Shown here: in pieces, positions 11,108 through 21,900 of the stretch
How positions within the stretch are numbered: position 1 is the stretch's first letter
Layout: every line of letters begins with the position of its first letter
Assembly (NCBI GenBank): GCA_021401465.1
Contig: JADDMT010000093.1
Span: 53,132-117,131 of the forward strand
Length of the DNA: 64,000 nucleotides
Direction of reading: 5' to 3'
DNA from: Teratosphaeria epicoccoides
Lineage: Eukaryota; Ascomycota; Dothideomycetes; Mycosphaerellales; Teratosphaeriaceae
Notes under the pieces: generated by a model
What the model was told of the DNA's origin: nothing
What the model saw: only the letters and a program-made list of their open reading frames with translations
Database searches by the model: none
Translations under genes and position numbers: made by a program

Positions 11108-11578
11108 CTAGAAGTCCGTCACACGCCCATTATAACTCCAGTCACCCTTCCACCTTAACGGATCATTCTTCGGCCCACCGACCTCTCCGGTCTTCGGATT
11201 CGTGTCGCCCTGAAACTCCGGTGGCGCTCCTCGCCTCACATTCGGGTGGAGCTCGTCGCCGTCACCCTTTGCTGCCAACCGTGCCCTCTCTCGTAGCTGC
11301 TCAAGCATCTGATCTACATTCGATGATTCCGCCTGCACGCTCTCTGTGCTTTGGCTTTCTGACTGAGACCCTCTCGACTCATCTTCGACCCGTCGCGGAG
11401 TACTGAATGCGCCGGTGGACTCTTGCTGCAGTTTCTCGAAGAGCTCTTGCTCTTCTTTGGGAAGGCGCGGTGGAGCGGGGCCAGGCGTCCAACGTGATCG
11501 CAGCGCTGGTTGTGAGGCGAAGGGGCGACGGAAGAAGCCTGGGCGCATGGTGCGCATTGCTGTCGATGTGGTTTGCAT
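11108..11578 (-). CDS. SDHAF4: Succinate dehydrogenase assembly factor 4, mitochondrial
   Basis: The SDHAF4/Sdh8 family (DUF1674) binds flavinylated Sdh1 in the mitochondrial matrix and helps it join Sdh2 to form complex II. The diagnostic C-terminus is present: NPKTGEVGGPKNDPLRWKGD followed by WSYNGRVTDF at the very end. The start was set at ATG 11578, giving 156 residues that open MQTTSTAMRTMRPGFFRRPF. This Arg-rich, acid-free stretch is a typical mitochondrial presequence. The same frame is open upstream to about 11689, but without an earlier ATG. The middle is a charged linker (EEQELFEKLQQE). No intron is needed. Confidence 0.9.
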   Translation of the reverse strand: MQTTSTAMRTMRPGFFRRPFASQPALRSRWTPGPAPPRLPKEEQELFEKLQQESTGAFSTPRRVEDESRGSQSESQSTESVQAESSNVDQMLEQLRERARLAAKGDGDELHPNVRRGAPPEFQGDTNPKTGEVGGPKNDPLRWKGDWSYNGRVTDF

Positions 11579-12550
11579 GGTTGTGTAAGCCGCCACGTGG
11601 AGTGTTCCTGTGATGTTGAAGCGAAGCAACGCAGTGGTCGAGGTCCATCTGGTGGCAATAGGAAAACGACCTCGGAACGCGAGAAGCACAGACCATGTCT
11701 TCGTATCTAGGTACCTCCTAGAAGTGACCTCAGTCGATCCGAGAGTCGAGCACCAAGCAAAGATTCAAGCGACAGGATGACAGCATCTCGTCTTACGCGT
11801 CGAACCTCCATCCTGCGATCGCCGACTGAAGCTGTCGCGCTGATCACATGGGAAGGAGCTCGTGGGTCGGGCGGTCCACAGTTGCGTGCACGGGCGGATA
11901 TCAAGAGATGGAGGTGGAGGTGGAAGAAGGGAGTCGACGAGGCATAGCTCCCTGAGTCATTCGACATAGCCGCAAGAGCCGGGACGTGGTGATGGCCTGC
12001 TGAACGCTCGACGTGCACAGGACCCGGCGATACCTTCAGAATGTGAATGCCTCAGGCGCTGAAATTCTGCTGCCAACTCGAGTGTGTATGACTGCATGAG
12101 GGGCTCAGAGTATCGGCAGGTGCTGCTCACGACGCCGTCTTGACATGTGGAAAGAGCGACCCACCTGCAGCTTCCCAGTCATGACACTGGACCGCTGCGC
12201 GTGAGGTCACCGTCGGTCGTGCTTTCCTTGCGCTCAGGTCAGACCATCTGATCAGATATTCTACCTCGGACAATACGACATCTGTTGTAGCATCTCAAGG
12301 GCCTTTGTATTCGTATGGACTCGGCGCTCGCAGGAGTCCAGAAATGGCATCTGAGCTTCCTATCGCGTGAAAAGTCGCTGTTGGCGCTGTCTTGTCCGCT
12401 GCCCCGCTGCCTCCCGCCGTCGTCTGCCTGATCGGGCGGGCACTCGATCTCTGGCGACTATGGGCCGGTTTGTTCCGCAAACAACTCCCCGGCCGTGCAG
12501 GTGGTCTCCCGGGATACTCAATCTGCTGCTCGGCCTTCTCACAACGCATC
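11579..12550. other. Intergenic region, no supportable gene
   Basis: It holds the SDHAF4 promoter on its left side. A 103-codon minus-strand frame (12018-11707) has no recognisable feature. From about 12390 a plus-strand frame is open without an ATG and runs into the P450 remnant. Confidence 0.4.
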
Positions 12551-13985
12551 ACGAATCTGAAGAAAATCCCGCCAAGCACTCACGCACAAGCACTCGCCCG
12601 CAGCGTCTCTGCAATGGCTTACATCATCAAGTACGAGAAGGAGATCCAGACTTGTAACGGCAAGCTGCTCGAGACGTTGTCCAACTACAAGGAAGCAAAC
12701 GTCGACCTCGAACAGCTCATCAACGCATACGCATACGACGTAATGTTCGCCACCACCACGGGGCACCCAGCGGGATTCTTGGAAAAGACCCAGGACACTG
12801 CGAAGCTTGCGAAGGCCATGAGGGACTTCAGATTCTACTCAGTGCTGTATGGGACATACTTCCGCATTCGTCCCTACATCGCTGAGTCAATCAATCGTGT
12901 GTTCGCTCGTCCTCCGGATCTGCAGCAGGAGCTCCACGTTGTCTTGTCCCGGGTTCTACAGGATTGTGCACTGGGCGGTCTCACGCCACTTCTGCTCAAG
13001 GTCGGTCATAAGTCATGAGAGCTCACACGGGTCTGCAGTAAAAGGTAAACTGACGATCGATGATCAGGCCACCGAGTCCGACTCTGACGAGTCACACAGT
13101 ATTGTAGACGCCTGTGTTGCCTTGGTCACGGCAGGAGCTGACCCAGTTACCTCACAAAGCCTGATATCGCTCGCATACATTTACAGCAACCCTCAGCTGC
13201 TTGACGACCTTCGTATTGAGATCAAGACTGCCGGAATTTCTGCTTCTGCCACCATCTTCGAGGTCAAGCGACACAAGGCGAAACTGCCATTACTTCATGC
13301 CATACTTCACGAGGCTTCTAGACCGCATCGATCAACCACATCGGCAGGATCTGATTGCGCATCACCTGCTGGAGGGATCTGGAGCGGGCATCATCATGCC
13401 ATCATTGCCAAGCTTCTCCTTCAGCTTGTACCGGCATACAGCATCCGTATACCTCCGGAGCGTGTCAGCGCCTCTGGCATCTCGGCCGCTACAATGCAAG
13501 AAGCTGAAGCTCTTCTCCGCGCTGGCGGCTTGAAGAAAGTCACCGTCAGCGTGCCATCTGATCCCGATATCAAGCCTGACGTTGCCGTCAATGACTCGGC
13601 TCCCAGGCATACATCTTCACCCGTCAATCACCGCAAGCGCGACAACCGACGCACACGTAGAGCCCAAACACCCAACATGACTATCCGTCCGCCTCCGACA
13701 CGCTCAGTGAAGGAGGCGGACAAGATCAAGGTCAATGCCTGGCAGGCCCAGGCCGTGCAGTTTGGCAAGGAGCACGATGACCGTGTTGCCGAGACGGCAG
13801 CCAACTGGGAGCAGATCCGCGCAGAGAGGACTGGGCCCAAGAAGGAAGTGCCGTTTGTGCAGGAGACGAAGAGGAGCACATTCAAGCAGATGGAGGGTGG
13901 GAAGCACGTAGCTACTATTGTGACCACGTACGCTGCGGACGGTACGACTAGTGAGGAGGTCGTTCCCATGAAGAAGAAGAATTAG
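12551..13985 (+). pseudogene. Cytochrome P450 remnant lacking the heme loop, fused to an unrelated tail
   Basis: The P450-like frame has no proper N-terminus: the membrane anchor and proximal helices are absent and the first in-frame ATG is 12614. It has an intron at 13001-13067 (phase 0, AACTGAC branch). Recognisable parts: ARSVSAMAYIIKYEKEIQTC, NAYAYDVMFATTTGHPAGFL (helix D-E region), ALVTAGADPVTSQSLISLAY (I-helix AGxDxx), LPLLHAILHEASR with the K-helix ExxR, and an ASPAGGIWSG beta-turn. The sequence then jumps straight to AIIAKLLLQLVPAYSIRI, which resembles the L-helix that normally follows the heme-binding Cys. The FxxGxRxCxG loop is missing in all frames. The frame continues without a stop for about 170 further charged residues to TAG 13985. 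It cannot be an active P450, but it may still be transcribed. Confidence 0.65.
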
Positions 13986-14154
13986 ATCGACCTTGCTCAA
14001 CCACGAGCATGGCTAGACAGATATACAGCAACGCGCGTGGATGCCACGCTGAACACGGCTCATATTCCGAAACCCCATCACTTGATCATGACATTGCATC
14101 TGACAGTTCCAAACACTCCTGCTATCGTCCACAATCTGCCGTTGTGGACAATAG

Positions 14155-16506
14155 CTACCTCAACCTCCCCAACACCGTCTCCTGCCCCCTCTCGCCCTCC
14201 CACTCGGCGGCGCGCCCCTTCACGGCGCCCAACATCCCCCGGTCAAAATCATCCCTGCACCGCAAAACACTCTCCACCCAACTCAACTGCACGTCCCAAA
14301 ACCCGGCTTTCAGCTCCGCAAACGCCTCCACGACCGCGACGCCCTTCTCCGCCGTGACCAAGTTCGCAAAAGCATTCACGACCCTCCATTTGTCTTTGAC
14401 CAGGGCGAACACGTCCTCCCCGTACGCGGCGAAGCACTGAAACACCGTCACGACGTCGTCTTTGATTTTCTCCGTGAACGGGTCTGCGCGGCGGAATTTC
14501 ACGGACTTGTTGTGGACCGCGGTGAGGTAGGCGGTCAGGAGGGCGGTGCTGAGTTCTTCGACCAGGATGTCGCGCAGGGACGGGTGGAGGAGGACGAGGA
14601 CGCTGTTGTCGCCGGAGAGGTAGTCGTCGAAGGTCGTGGTGATCTGCTGCATGCTTTTCTCCGCGTACCAGGCGGGCGTGAAGAAGCTTCTCACCACGCT
14701 GCGGAAGTCGGTGGCGAAGAGGAGGGAGGCGAATTGGTGCATGCAGTGGGATGCGAGGTCGATGTAGCCGTTTTGCAGGCTCTCGTGCTCGAAGGCGTTG
14801 GTGAGCGGGTAGGAGGGCGAGACGAGGGGTTCGTAGTCCCGGCGGAAACGGGTGAGGAAGGAGGTGATGTTTTGGTCGGGCTGGTCGTCGATGTTGGTGA
14901 TTTGGTCGTTGGCGACGGCGATCAGCCAGTCTTGGTACGTGCCGACGCCCTCGATCTCGGCGATGACGGCGTTGGGTTGACCGGCGAGGTCGTCGATGCG
15001 GCGGAATTCGGTGTCGAGGAGGGTTTCCCACATTTTTTGCCGGGATTTGAGGGCCCGCATCATAGCGTCGACGACGCCTTCGATGACGTCCGGGCGGCCG
15101 GAAGCTTGGGCGACGGAGAGTTGCTCGCGCAGCATGGTCCACATGTCGCCCAGGCTCTTGGTGTGCAGGAAGCCGTCGGCGTCGTGGTCGAGGCTGTCTT
15201 CTTGGCGCTCACGGAAGCCGCGGCGGTCGGCGGTGGCCATGCGGTCCATCCATTCTTCGACGGCTTTGGTGATCAGGCCTCTGTATTCTCGGACCAAGTC
15301 TTGCTCTCGGTCGTCGATGACGTGTGGGCGTAGCTCGGTTTCGGGATGGACAGAGACGCCGAGTCTGGTGAGCTTGCTGTAGTACTTGGGTACCCAATTT
15401 AGGATCGCGAGCATGTGCACCGGACTGATAGTCTGGTCATCGAGCTCGCGGACGAGGAAGTCGTGCATGAGCTTGTGGTAGATGTCGACGTAGGTGCGGA
15501 AGATCTTCCACTTCTTTGGCACCAGCTCCACCATGCCCAGCTTGACCGTGTTGAGATCGTTGAAGAACCATCGACATGCCTTTTCGATCTTCTCTGGATC
15601 CTCGTCGAAAGCATTCTTGACGCCATCAAATTGCTGAGAGGCTTTGGTCTCGATGCATCGCAGGAACTTTTCCTTGTATCCTCGCAGCTCGCGAGCACCA
15701 GCATGTATTGACTTGAATCTTTGCGCAACACGGGAAAATTCTCGTTGCGCATCTTGCAACGCCTTGGCCTGCTTATCCTTCCTTTCCTCTTCTTCAATGA
15801 CCAGTGCCAATCTGACCACCAGTCCTGTATTCGAACTCTGCACCAGCTCGATCAGACTCATGCATGCCTGTCCTACATGCTCGTCAAACCACTCTACGAC
15901 CTCGTCCAGCTTCCCAAAGTACTCTCTCAGCGTCACGCCATCCGCGAGTGGCAGATTATCGATCATCTCCAGTCCAATCGCCCCTTCCGGGCCTCTGCTC
16001 ACTTGCTCCAAAGCCTCGTCTCTCACGTCTCTCAACGAGCTGATGCCCTCATGCACCGCCAGCAAATTCGGCTGCTCCTCTAGATTCGCATCGTCTTCCT
16101 CTAATAGACCCTGCATCTCCTGCAGCCGATGGGCAAACTGATCGACACTCGCCTTCATGCTCTCTACCGCCGCAAAATTCCTCTGCATGATACTCAGCTT
16201 GTTGATCTCGGGGAAGTCTTTGATCAATGACTGCGCTTCGGAGGCTAGACGATCAATACGCATCATCTCCTCCTTGATTTGGGCCACAGTGGTCTGCGCG
16301 CCGGTGATGCTGGACATGCCGGCTTGAGTGATCTTGAGCTGCTCATTGAGACCCAGTTTGAGTTGTCCATCCACAGCAGCTTTCTTGCGCGTGAATTCGC
16401 CCTTGAGACCCTGCAACTTGTCGAGGTCGTCCGGGTGTTTGAGCAGCTCCGCCAGGCGCGCTGTCGGGTCTTCATGATGATGCCCGTTCTCCATTGCGAC
16501 GGCCAT
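14155..16506 (-). CDS. SEC6: Exocyst complex component Sec6
   Basis: Sec6 is a core subunit of the octameric exocyst, which tethers secretory vesicles to the plasma membrane at hyphal tips and septa. The gene is a single uninterrupted frame of 783 residues, close to the usual size of about 750-800. The N-terminus is a coiled coil (LNEQLKITQAGMSSITGAQ, EINKLSIMQRNFAAVESMKA). The central and C-terminal part carries family landmarks such as WFDEHVGQACMSLIELVQ, KIEKACRWFFNDLNTVKLGM, RTYVDIYHKLMHDFLVREL, ILNWVPKYYSKLTRLGV and a helical-bundle end with DDVVTVFQCFAAYGEDVFAL. It starts at ATG 16506, with a second ATG four codons on. Long antisense frames across it are a codon-bias effect. It is divergent from the uL30m gene, with 259 bp between starts. 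Confidence 0.95.
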   Translation of the reverse strand: MAVAMENGHHHEDPTARLAELLKHPDDLDKLQGLKGEFTRKKAAVDGQLKLGLNEQLKITQAGMSSITGAQTTVAQIKEEMMRIDRLASEAQSLIKDFPEINKLSIMQRNFAAVESMKASVDQFAHRLQEMQGLLEEDDANLEEQPNLLAVHEGISSLRDVRDEALEQVSRGPEGAIGLEMIDNLPLADGVTLREYFGKLDEVVEWFDEHVGQACMSLIELVQSSNTGLVVRLALVIEEEERKDKQAKALQDAQREFSRVAQRFKSIHAGARELRGYKEKFLRCIETKASQQFDGVKNAFDEDPEKIEKACRWFFNDLNTVKLGMVELVPKKWKIFRTYVDIYHKLMHDFLVRELDDQTISPVHMLAILNWVPKYYSKLTRLGVSVHPETELRPHVIDDREQDLVREYRGLITKAVEEWMDRMATADRRGFRERQEDSLDHDADGFLHTKSLGDMWTMLREQLSVAQASGRPDVIEGVVDAMMRALKSRQKMWETLLDTEFRRIDDLAGQPNAVIAEIEGVGTYQDWLIAVANDQITNIDDQPDQNITSFLTRFRRDYEPLVSPSYPLTNAFEHESLQNGYIDLASHCMHQFASLLFATDFRSVVRSFFTPAWYAEKSMQQITTTFDDYLSGDNSVLVLLHPSLRDILVEELSTALLTAYLTAVHNKSVKFRRADPFTEKIKDDVVTVFQCFAAYGEDVFALVKDKWRVVNAFANLVTAEKGVAVVEAFAELKAGFWDVQLSWVESVLRCRDDFDRGMLGAVKGRAAEWEGERGQETVLGRLR

Positions 16507-16765
16507 CGATCATGAGATTAGCGGTTAGCTATTCATGATATTTGATAGAAGTCATCACATTTACTTATATCGACGTGTGAGTTAGAGTTCGTTGGAGTCG
16601 GAATGAGGTTGAGTGCATGTGAACGCACGTTCACGAAGAGCGGGCGAACTAGAACTATGTAGGTATAGAACAACCCGAAATTATCATCAACACAACTACC
16701 GTGAGGTATCTATCGAACAACACACTCCCACCGACACATCACAGCCTCGTCTTCCACTTTTGACA
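16507..16765. promoter_or_regulatory. Divergent promoter region SEC6 / uL30m
   Basis: 259 bp separate the two ATGs. The half nearer uL30m is rich in CA/CT, with CAACACAACTACC-like runs, as is common in 5' UTRs. No specific operator was recognised. Confidence 0.4.
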
Positions 16766-17068
16766 ATGTCAGCAACCACCTTCTTCCGCATCACCCTCCT
16801 CCGCTCCGCTATTGGGCTGCCCACCAAAATCACCGGCGTCCTCAAAGCTCTGGGTCTGCACAAGCGATTACGCACCGTCTATCACCCGGTCTCGCAGACG
16901 GTGGCGGGTCAAATTTTTGCTGTCAAGGAACTAGTGGATGTGGAGGAGGTGGGCGAGAAACTGACGCCGGCGGAGATGAAGGAATTGAGGACGCCGGAGA
17001 AGGGGTACTATGTGGAGAGGAGGGCGAGGGAGAGGAGGGCGGAGGCGGCGGATGCGGCGGAGGCGTGA
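16766..17068 (+). CDS. MRPL33: Mitochondrial large-subunit ribosomal protein uL30m (L33 type)
   Basis: The product is a 100-residue component of the mitochondrial 54S subunit, homologous to bacterial L30. Seen: FFRITLLRSAIGLPTKITGV followed by LKALGLHKRLRTVYHPVSQT, the canonical L30 fold with the LxxLGLxK and HxxSQ..G motifs, then QIFAVKELVDVEEV. The start is ATG 16766 (MSATTFFRI). The same frame is open upstream, but the family begins near FFRITL. The C-terminal extension is Arg/Ala/Glu-rich and helical. As usual for this protein, the import signal lies within the N-terminal strand rather than in a long presequence. Confidence 0.9.
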   Translation: MSATTFFRITLLRSAIGLPTKITGVLKALGLHKRLRTVYHPVSQTVAGQIFAVKELVDVEEVGEKLTPAEMKELRTPEKGYYVERRARERRAEAADAAEA

Positions 17069-17320
17069 AGCAGTGGCTCGGATACCCGCGTGGTGATGTG
17101 TACTCGGCAATGGAAGGGCTCGAAATGGAGAGCAGGCGATGACATGGCACATCGCTCCTTCCTTCGGCAAGCGCAGAGCTCTCCGTGGCCATCGACGCCA
17201 TTTTCACGTGGTATAGCAACGCCCAAGTGTACTATGCCTGTAAATGATGGCGCCGCCACACCTCCGCTTCGACAACGCTGGCTGGGATTTCTTACGGCAG
17301 CATTGGTGCACGTGATACAG

Positions 17321-17564
17321 CGCCCACGTAGTATCGGCTCTATAGCGTGCGGAGAGGCAACTGCTTTGCTCAACTTCTCGGTAGCCAAGCGCATGCTATG
17401 AGTGGGCGCATCGGCACACAACCAAGATCGAAGATGGCGCCTACTCGCGAACGGGGCGCTTTGGAGTGAGCATGCCGTTGCTGTACGGCGAGGGCGAGAA
17501 TGCCTTCATTCCACCACAGGGAGAGGTTATTCGTGCACGTGGACCTCAGTCGATACTAGCGTGG
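17321..17564 (+). pseudogene. HET-domain (heterokaryon incompatibility) gene fragment, frameshifted
   Basis: Two abutting frames carry conserved pieces of a HET domain. The first ends LLNFSVAKRM near 17392. The second, shifted, continues TTKIEDGAYSRTGRFGVSM and PLLYGEGENAFI, then SILAW by 17564. An apparent insertion of a few bases around 17393-17400 (ATGCTATG) separates them. HET-domain proteins mediate allorecognition cell death between incompatible fungal strains. Only the C-terminal third of the domain is present. No start, upstream half or downstream region is seen, so this is a decayed fragment. Confidence 0.65.
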
Positions 17565-18632
17565 ACAAGACGAAGCCACGTTGTGGGACAGGCTCTGGGT
17601 TTGGGAATCCCGGTGGCATGTATGTGTACAGAGAGCCATTGCATGTCAGTCGGCACTTGTACCTGGACCAATGTACGCGTTGATGGCTAATTTGCTGCGC
17701 CATGTTTTGCATTCCTGACGGCGGTGTAGCTTTATCTACGTATGCTTGTGCCGTCGAGACTTGAAGGAACACCCAAAAAATTCTTCTCTCTAGGAATCCG
17801 ATAAGACGTTCGGTACGAGATGGATCTTGTTTCGACGGCGAGTCAGACGCGAGTGTGAGACTAGAAGGAAGATAGTTAGCACGAGTCAAGATCACCTGCA
17901 ATCTCCTGGAGCTTCACGGCACGAAGCTCGCAATCCGACTGATGGCGCAGATGATGCCGCACACAACACTTCTGCTTTGAGGCCAAAAGAGGTAATGGTG
18001 ATTCACGTACCGAAAGTATAGGACGTGCCGGACTGAAGGAGGTATTTGACGTCTTGCAATCCTGGGCCTAGCCTCGTAGACGTTGCCTGTTCGCCTTCTT
18101 CCGTAGCCAGACGAAGAAGCAGTCTCTGTCAACTTCTTGGCCAGCATGCAACTCCACGTGTGTGTCGCAAAGCATCTTTGTCTGCCACCAAGGCCCTTGA
18201 GTCTGCGGTCGACTTGGCCATCAATGATGAAAGCCGACGCGATGAACGCAACGCTTATACGGCGACCATTGTAAGCGCAGCGCTCTCGATCCATGCTGTG
18301 TAATGGTCGACGGGGTAATCGATTGCATGGAGTAGAAAGCATGGACGAGCAAGCTTGATGTATACCCCAGCCTCCCGTCTCCTTCAATGATGTACCGGGT
18401 CTCTGTATTCCTGTCGTTGTCGTGGTCTCAATCGGCGCCTGCATCGGACTAATGTACTCCAACCTAGATGCTAAGGCCGATCAATACTCGCAATCGGCCA
18501 TGTCGATCTTTCGGCAGCACCCAAATTTGATTGTAATTGCACACAAAACGCCGTCCCCACGGAGGATTGCTTTCTGAAGACTTTGTCGAGGAAGGTTTCT
18601 CCTACGAAGTGCCCTCACATGAAGAAGAGTTT
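17565..18632. other. Gene-poor stretch
   Basis: Several overlapping frames of 70-180 codons occur on both strands, none with a recognised motif. It may contain further decayed parts of the HET gene. Confidence 0.35.
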
Positions 18633-18905
18633 TCATCCCTTGGGCTCCTGACCTCCCTGACCTTCCTTCGGGCAGCGGGGATAGTATGGACACTGCCTGT
18701 TGCCGCCCTTTTCAGGCAAACAGGATGGCTCTCCCCTTCTGCCGCAGCTTGTTGCGCCACCTGCACGAGGAGTCAGATGTTTCTTATTACTAGGCACACA
18801 AGAAGGTTGTCCTGGTTTGCCGCAGCTTGCTGGTCCGCCTATTGGAAATGCCGAGGCCTCTGAGAACAAACAGGTAATGATGAGCGCGAGTGTGCCGATT
18901 CGCAT
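18633..18905 (-). CDS. Small secreted Cys-rich protein with duplicated C-x7-C loops
   Basis: A 90-residue protein starts at ATG 18905. Residues 1-19 form a signal peptide (basic N-end, hydrophobic LALIITCLF core, ASA cleavage site before FPIGG). The mature part has six Cys at 28, 36, 54, 62, 72 and 78. Two near-identical loops are visible: SCGKPGQPSCVP (27-38) and SCGRRGEPSCLP (53-64). A third, shorter loop is QCPYYPRC. The loops are separated by a linker with a dibasic KK. C-x-x-[PR]-G-[QE]-P-x-C resembles the core of filamentous ascomycete alpha-pheromones, but the loop here is one residue longer and lacks the flanking Trp. An apoplastic effector or antimicrobial-type peptide is equally possible. 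Confidence 0.6.
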   Translation of the reverse strand: MRIGTLALIITCLFSEASAFPIGGPASCGKPGQPSCVPSNKKHLTPRAGGATSCGRRGEPSCLPEKGGNRQCPYYPRCPKEGQGGQEPKG

Positions 18906-21900
18906 TTTCGTCGATCGAAATGGTCCAAGGTAAGCGGCAACCCGAAGTTGAGAGCGAGTTGGGTCCAAGCCGAGATGGCTTGGATAACCACGGCGACTCC
19001 CTACAAATATGCATATCTCTCTCTGCCCCTGCCGTCGTCAGTGGCGATGTTATCCCCTAGACCCTGGCTGACCCCAGAAAGTGCAATGGGGCAGTGTTTG
19101 CTCACGGCCCTGTGAGACATAGGGTAATAAATTTCCAACATCAATGGAACGAGCAATTACTACTCAAACGCCTGCGAGCGAGGAGGTGCATGGGAGGAGG
19201 GAACTACTCGCTTGTACTGCATGACCGGGACCTCTAGTTCAGCAAGGCGTACGATACCAAGATCAGCAGTTAGTCAACAGCGCAGCGGCAGTGGAGCGCA
19301 AAACTTGAGAATGTCGAATCCGGCGAACACTTCGTGGTCAGGAAGATTACCGTATGCTGCCCCGCTTGCATTCCAAACATCCTGATTTTATGCAAAGCCG
19401 GTGCTTTGCCGATTTGCTTGCCCGCAAATATCTCTCAGGAAAGATAGAACGTGCAGGTGCGCATGGATTTGAGCTGGGCAAAAAAGATAGGTGTGGGGCC
19501 AAGCATGTATTGTGCCGGCATAGGCGAAGCGAAGTGAAGGATGACGATGTCTGTGGAGATCAAGGGCGTGCTGTGGCAACATCGGCAGGCGAGGAATGCC
19601 ATGTGATCGTGACCACAGGCACTGCAGCAGGTAGGTGATGTGTGCGATGAGGCCATCCGTGTAGCAGAGTAAATCTCAGAGGTAGTAGTGTTGACCTCAT
19701 CGACGGCCGTAGAATCAAGATTGATCGACCAACCACAGGAAGGTTGATCGATTGCTGAGATTACTGCGTATGAGGACTGCTCTCCTAGCCCTATGCCTGC
19801 CCGCGGTTTCAGACTGGAATCCATGGCCCTGAGTGGCCAAGGATGAACAATCTCAAGAGAAGAGCAAGTTCCCTCGCGATATCAGACTTCCATGCTACAT
19901 CAGCCAGCCGCTTCTGTCACATCGCGAGGTGGCCTTCAAGGTCTTCGAGCCGCTGAGTCACCCTCACACTGTTGTGACGTGCACCAACTGGTCGCTTTGG
20001 CAGCTGAACTTAATGACAATGGACACAGTTGATGCTGGCAGCGTGTCTCACTGAAGGTGGATTGTAATGCATTGGGCTATCTACTGTGCGGCTATTTCGT
20101 CTGGTATTGTGTGCTGCCTTGGCAGTGATCACGTGATGGAGCAGATTCACAACACACACTTCCGCTGCAGATGCCAAGAACTAACGGGAGGCAGAGTGTT
20201 ACGATCATCATTGCTTCCCACTCCCATCATGAGTTCGCTTGTCCGGAGCTGATCAGGGAGTACGTGCCCAATAATTCTGTCTCCCTTCTCGCGTGCAAAG
20301 CTGAAGCGTCCTGCAGCGCCCCAAGACTCCGGGCAGCACCAGTTTTTTACAACGGGCAGCCCCAATCTGTAAAATACGTTAACATGACCAAGTTTTGATC
20401 GACTAATCTGATGAGTTCTCATGGAAGCCATAGCGGGACGCTCTTTCCGGGGCCTACCCGCGTAGAAAGCTCGTTCCGCGCCATTTGCCTGCGCTCCTAT
20501 AGGCTCCGCTCTCGCCCCGGCACTCTGTAGGAGCTCGCGAGAAGACAGGAATTCTGCTTCCAACCGCTCGCCGATGGCAGGCGTATGTAAAGCGTTTTGG
20601 CTGGCAGTCTAAGCAAATCGCTCGCCGCGGGGACGCAAAAGAACTGGGGTCGATGTATATCTCGCCTTGGTGCTGGGTCATGACCTGGCCAATGTGGATC
20701 CATCATACCCTACGAGGAAAGGCGTGTGAATCGTCGATGGCAGGCGAGATTTTACCTAAGCGGTAGCCGTAAACGGATCTTCCCGCGCTGGAATCGGCAA
20801 ACTTCTTTCTTTCATATTGCATTGACAAAATAAAAAATTCGATCATGACAGCTACAAAGCAGGCTTCAATACAGCGGGCTTCTGGCGCTCCAACAGCGCG
20901 GTGTCAACACATGGTGAAGGGGTCGCGGGCTGCGGCGGGATGCATGCCGTAGACTGGACCCAGCTCAGAAGCTGCTACTTTATCAGACCGGATGGATGCT
21001 GAGCGATGCGCGGCACAAGATGGCGCTGATGCCGCTAGACCACCGACGTCGCAGGGTTGATCGCCTCGCGCAAAAGGATGGTCGATATACCTTAGTGCTC
21101 ACTGCTTAAGGCGCGGAAGCAGCATCACGATCAGTACTTCCGAGCACACGAGGCGGCGAAGACGAGCATTGCTGTTATCTGCGGCGGACACCTCCGCTAT
21201 GTTAACACCAAGCATGTCATCCGACGTCCGTGTGCGTCAAGGGGTCTTGTCCGTTCCGAGACTCTCACCATGACAGTGAGACGAGAGACTGCTCCAAGCA
21301 GGTAAAGGCTCCATGCTTCGACAGCTGGTCAGGCTGACGACAGCCGCCCGTTGACACAAAGTCCGGCCGTTGCCTCACGGAAAACCGAGGCTTGTATTGC
21401 CTGTCAGGACTGGCAGCATTGTGCCTGTGCCTACTTCAGGTATTCACTCGAAGATGTCGACTGAGACATGCTGATGTGGCGATAACCTGGCCTGACCACC
21501 TCTCAGATCAGCCGCGACCCGTCGGATATCATAATCCATTGTATCTGCAAAACTTGATCTCTGCCATGTTAGGCTGAGTAGCCAATTTTGAAGTCCCAGA
21601 ACGCACTACAGCTAACAATGGTGGTGGAGGTCTTTTGGCCGATTCGCCATGCAATTCAAGAGGCTAAACCTTCGGATTTCCCGGAAATGCATTTTGGAGA
21701 GCAGAGAAGCTGGGTATCCTGCCACTCGTGTGGTGTACCTCTCCGCCCGAGTCACTTCGAGATACCTTGAATCCTGTCTGTGCGTACCCTGCGTGGTCTC
21801 CGTCCAGAACTGTCGACGAGCAGAGCCGCTCCGGAGAGTCTACCATCAACGTGGAACAACGTTTGGTGCAGGACGCTCTAGGGTCACTCTAAGGCCTGGC

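Noticed and set aside
11707..12018. 103-codon minus-strand frame
   Set aside because: His/Arg/Leu-rich, no motif, in the SDHAF4 upstream region.
14512..15333. 273-codon plus-strand frame across SEC6
   Set aside because: Gly/Val/Asp-rich antisense shadow of SEC6 caused by GC-rich third positions.
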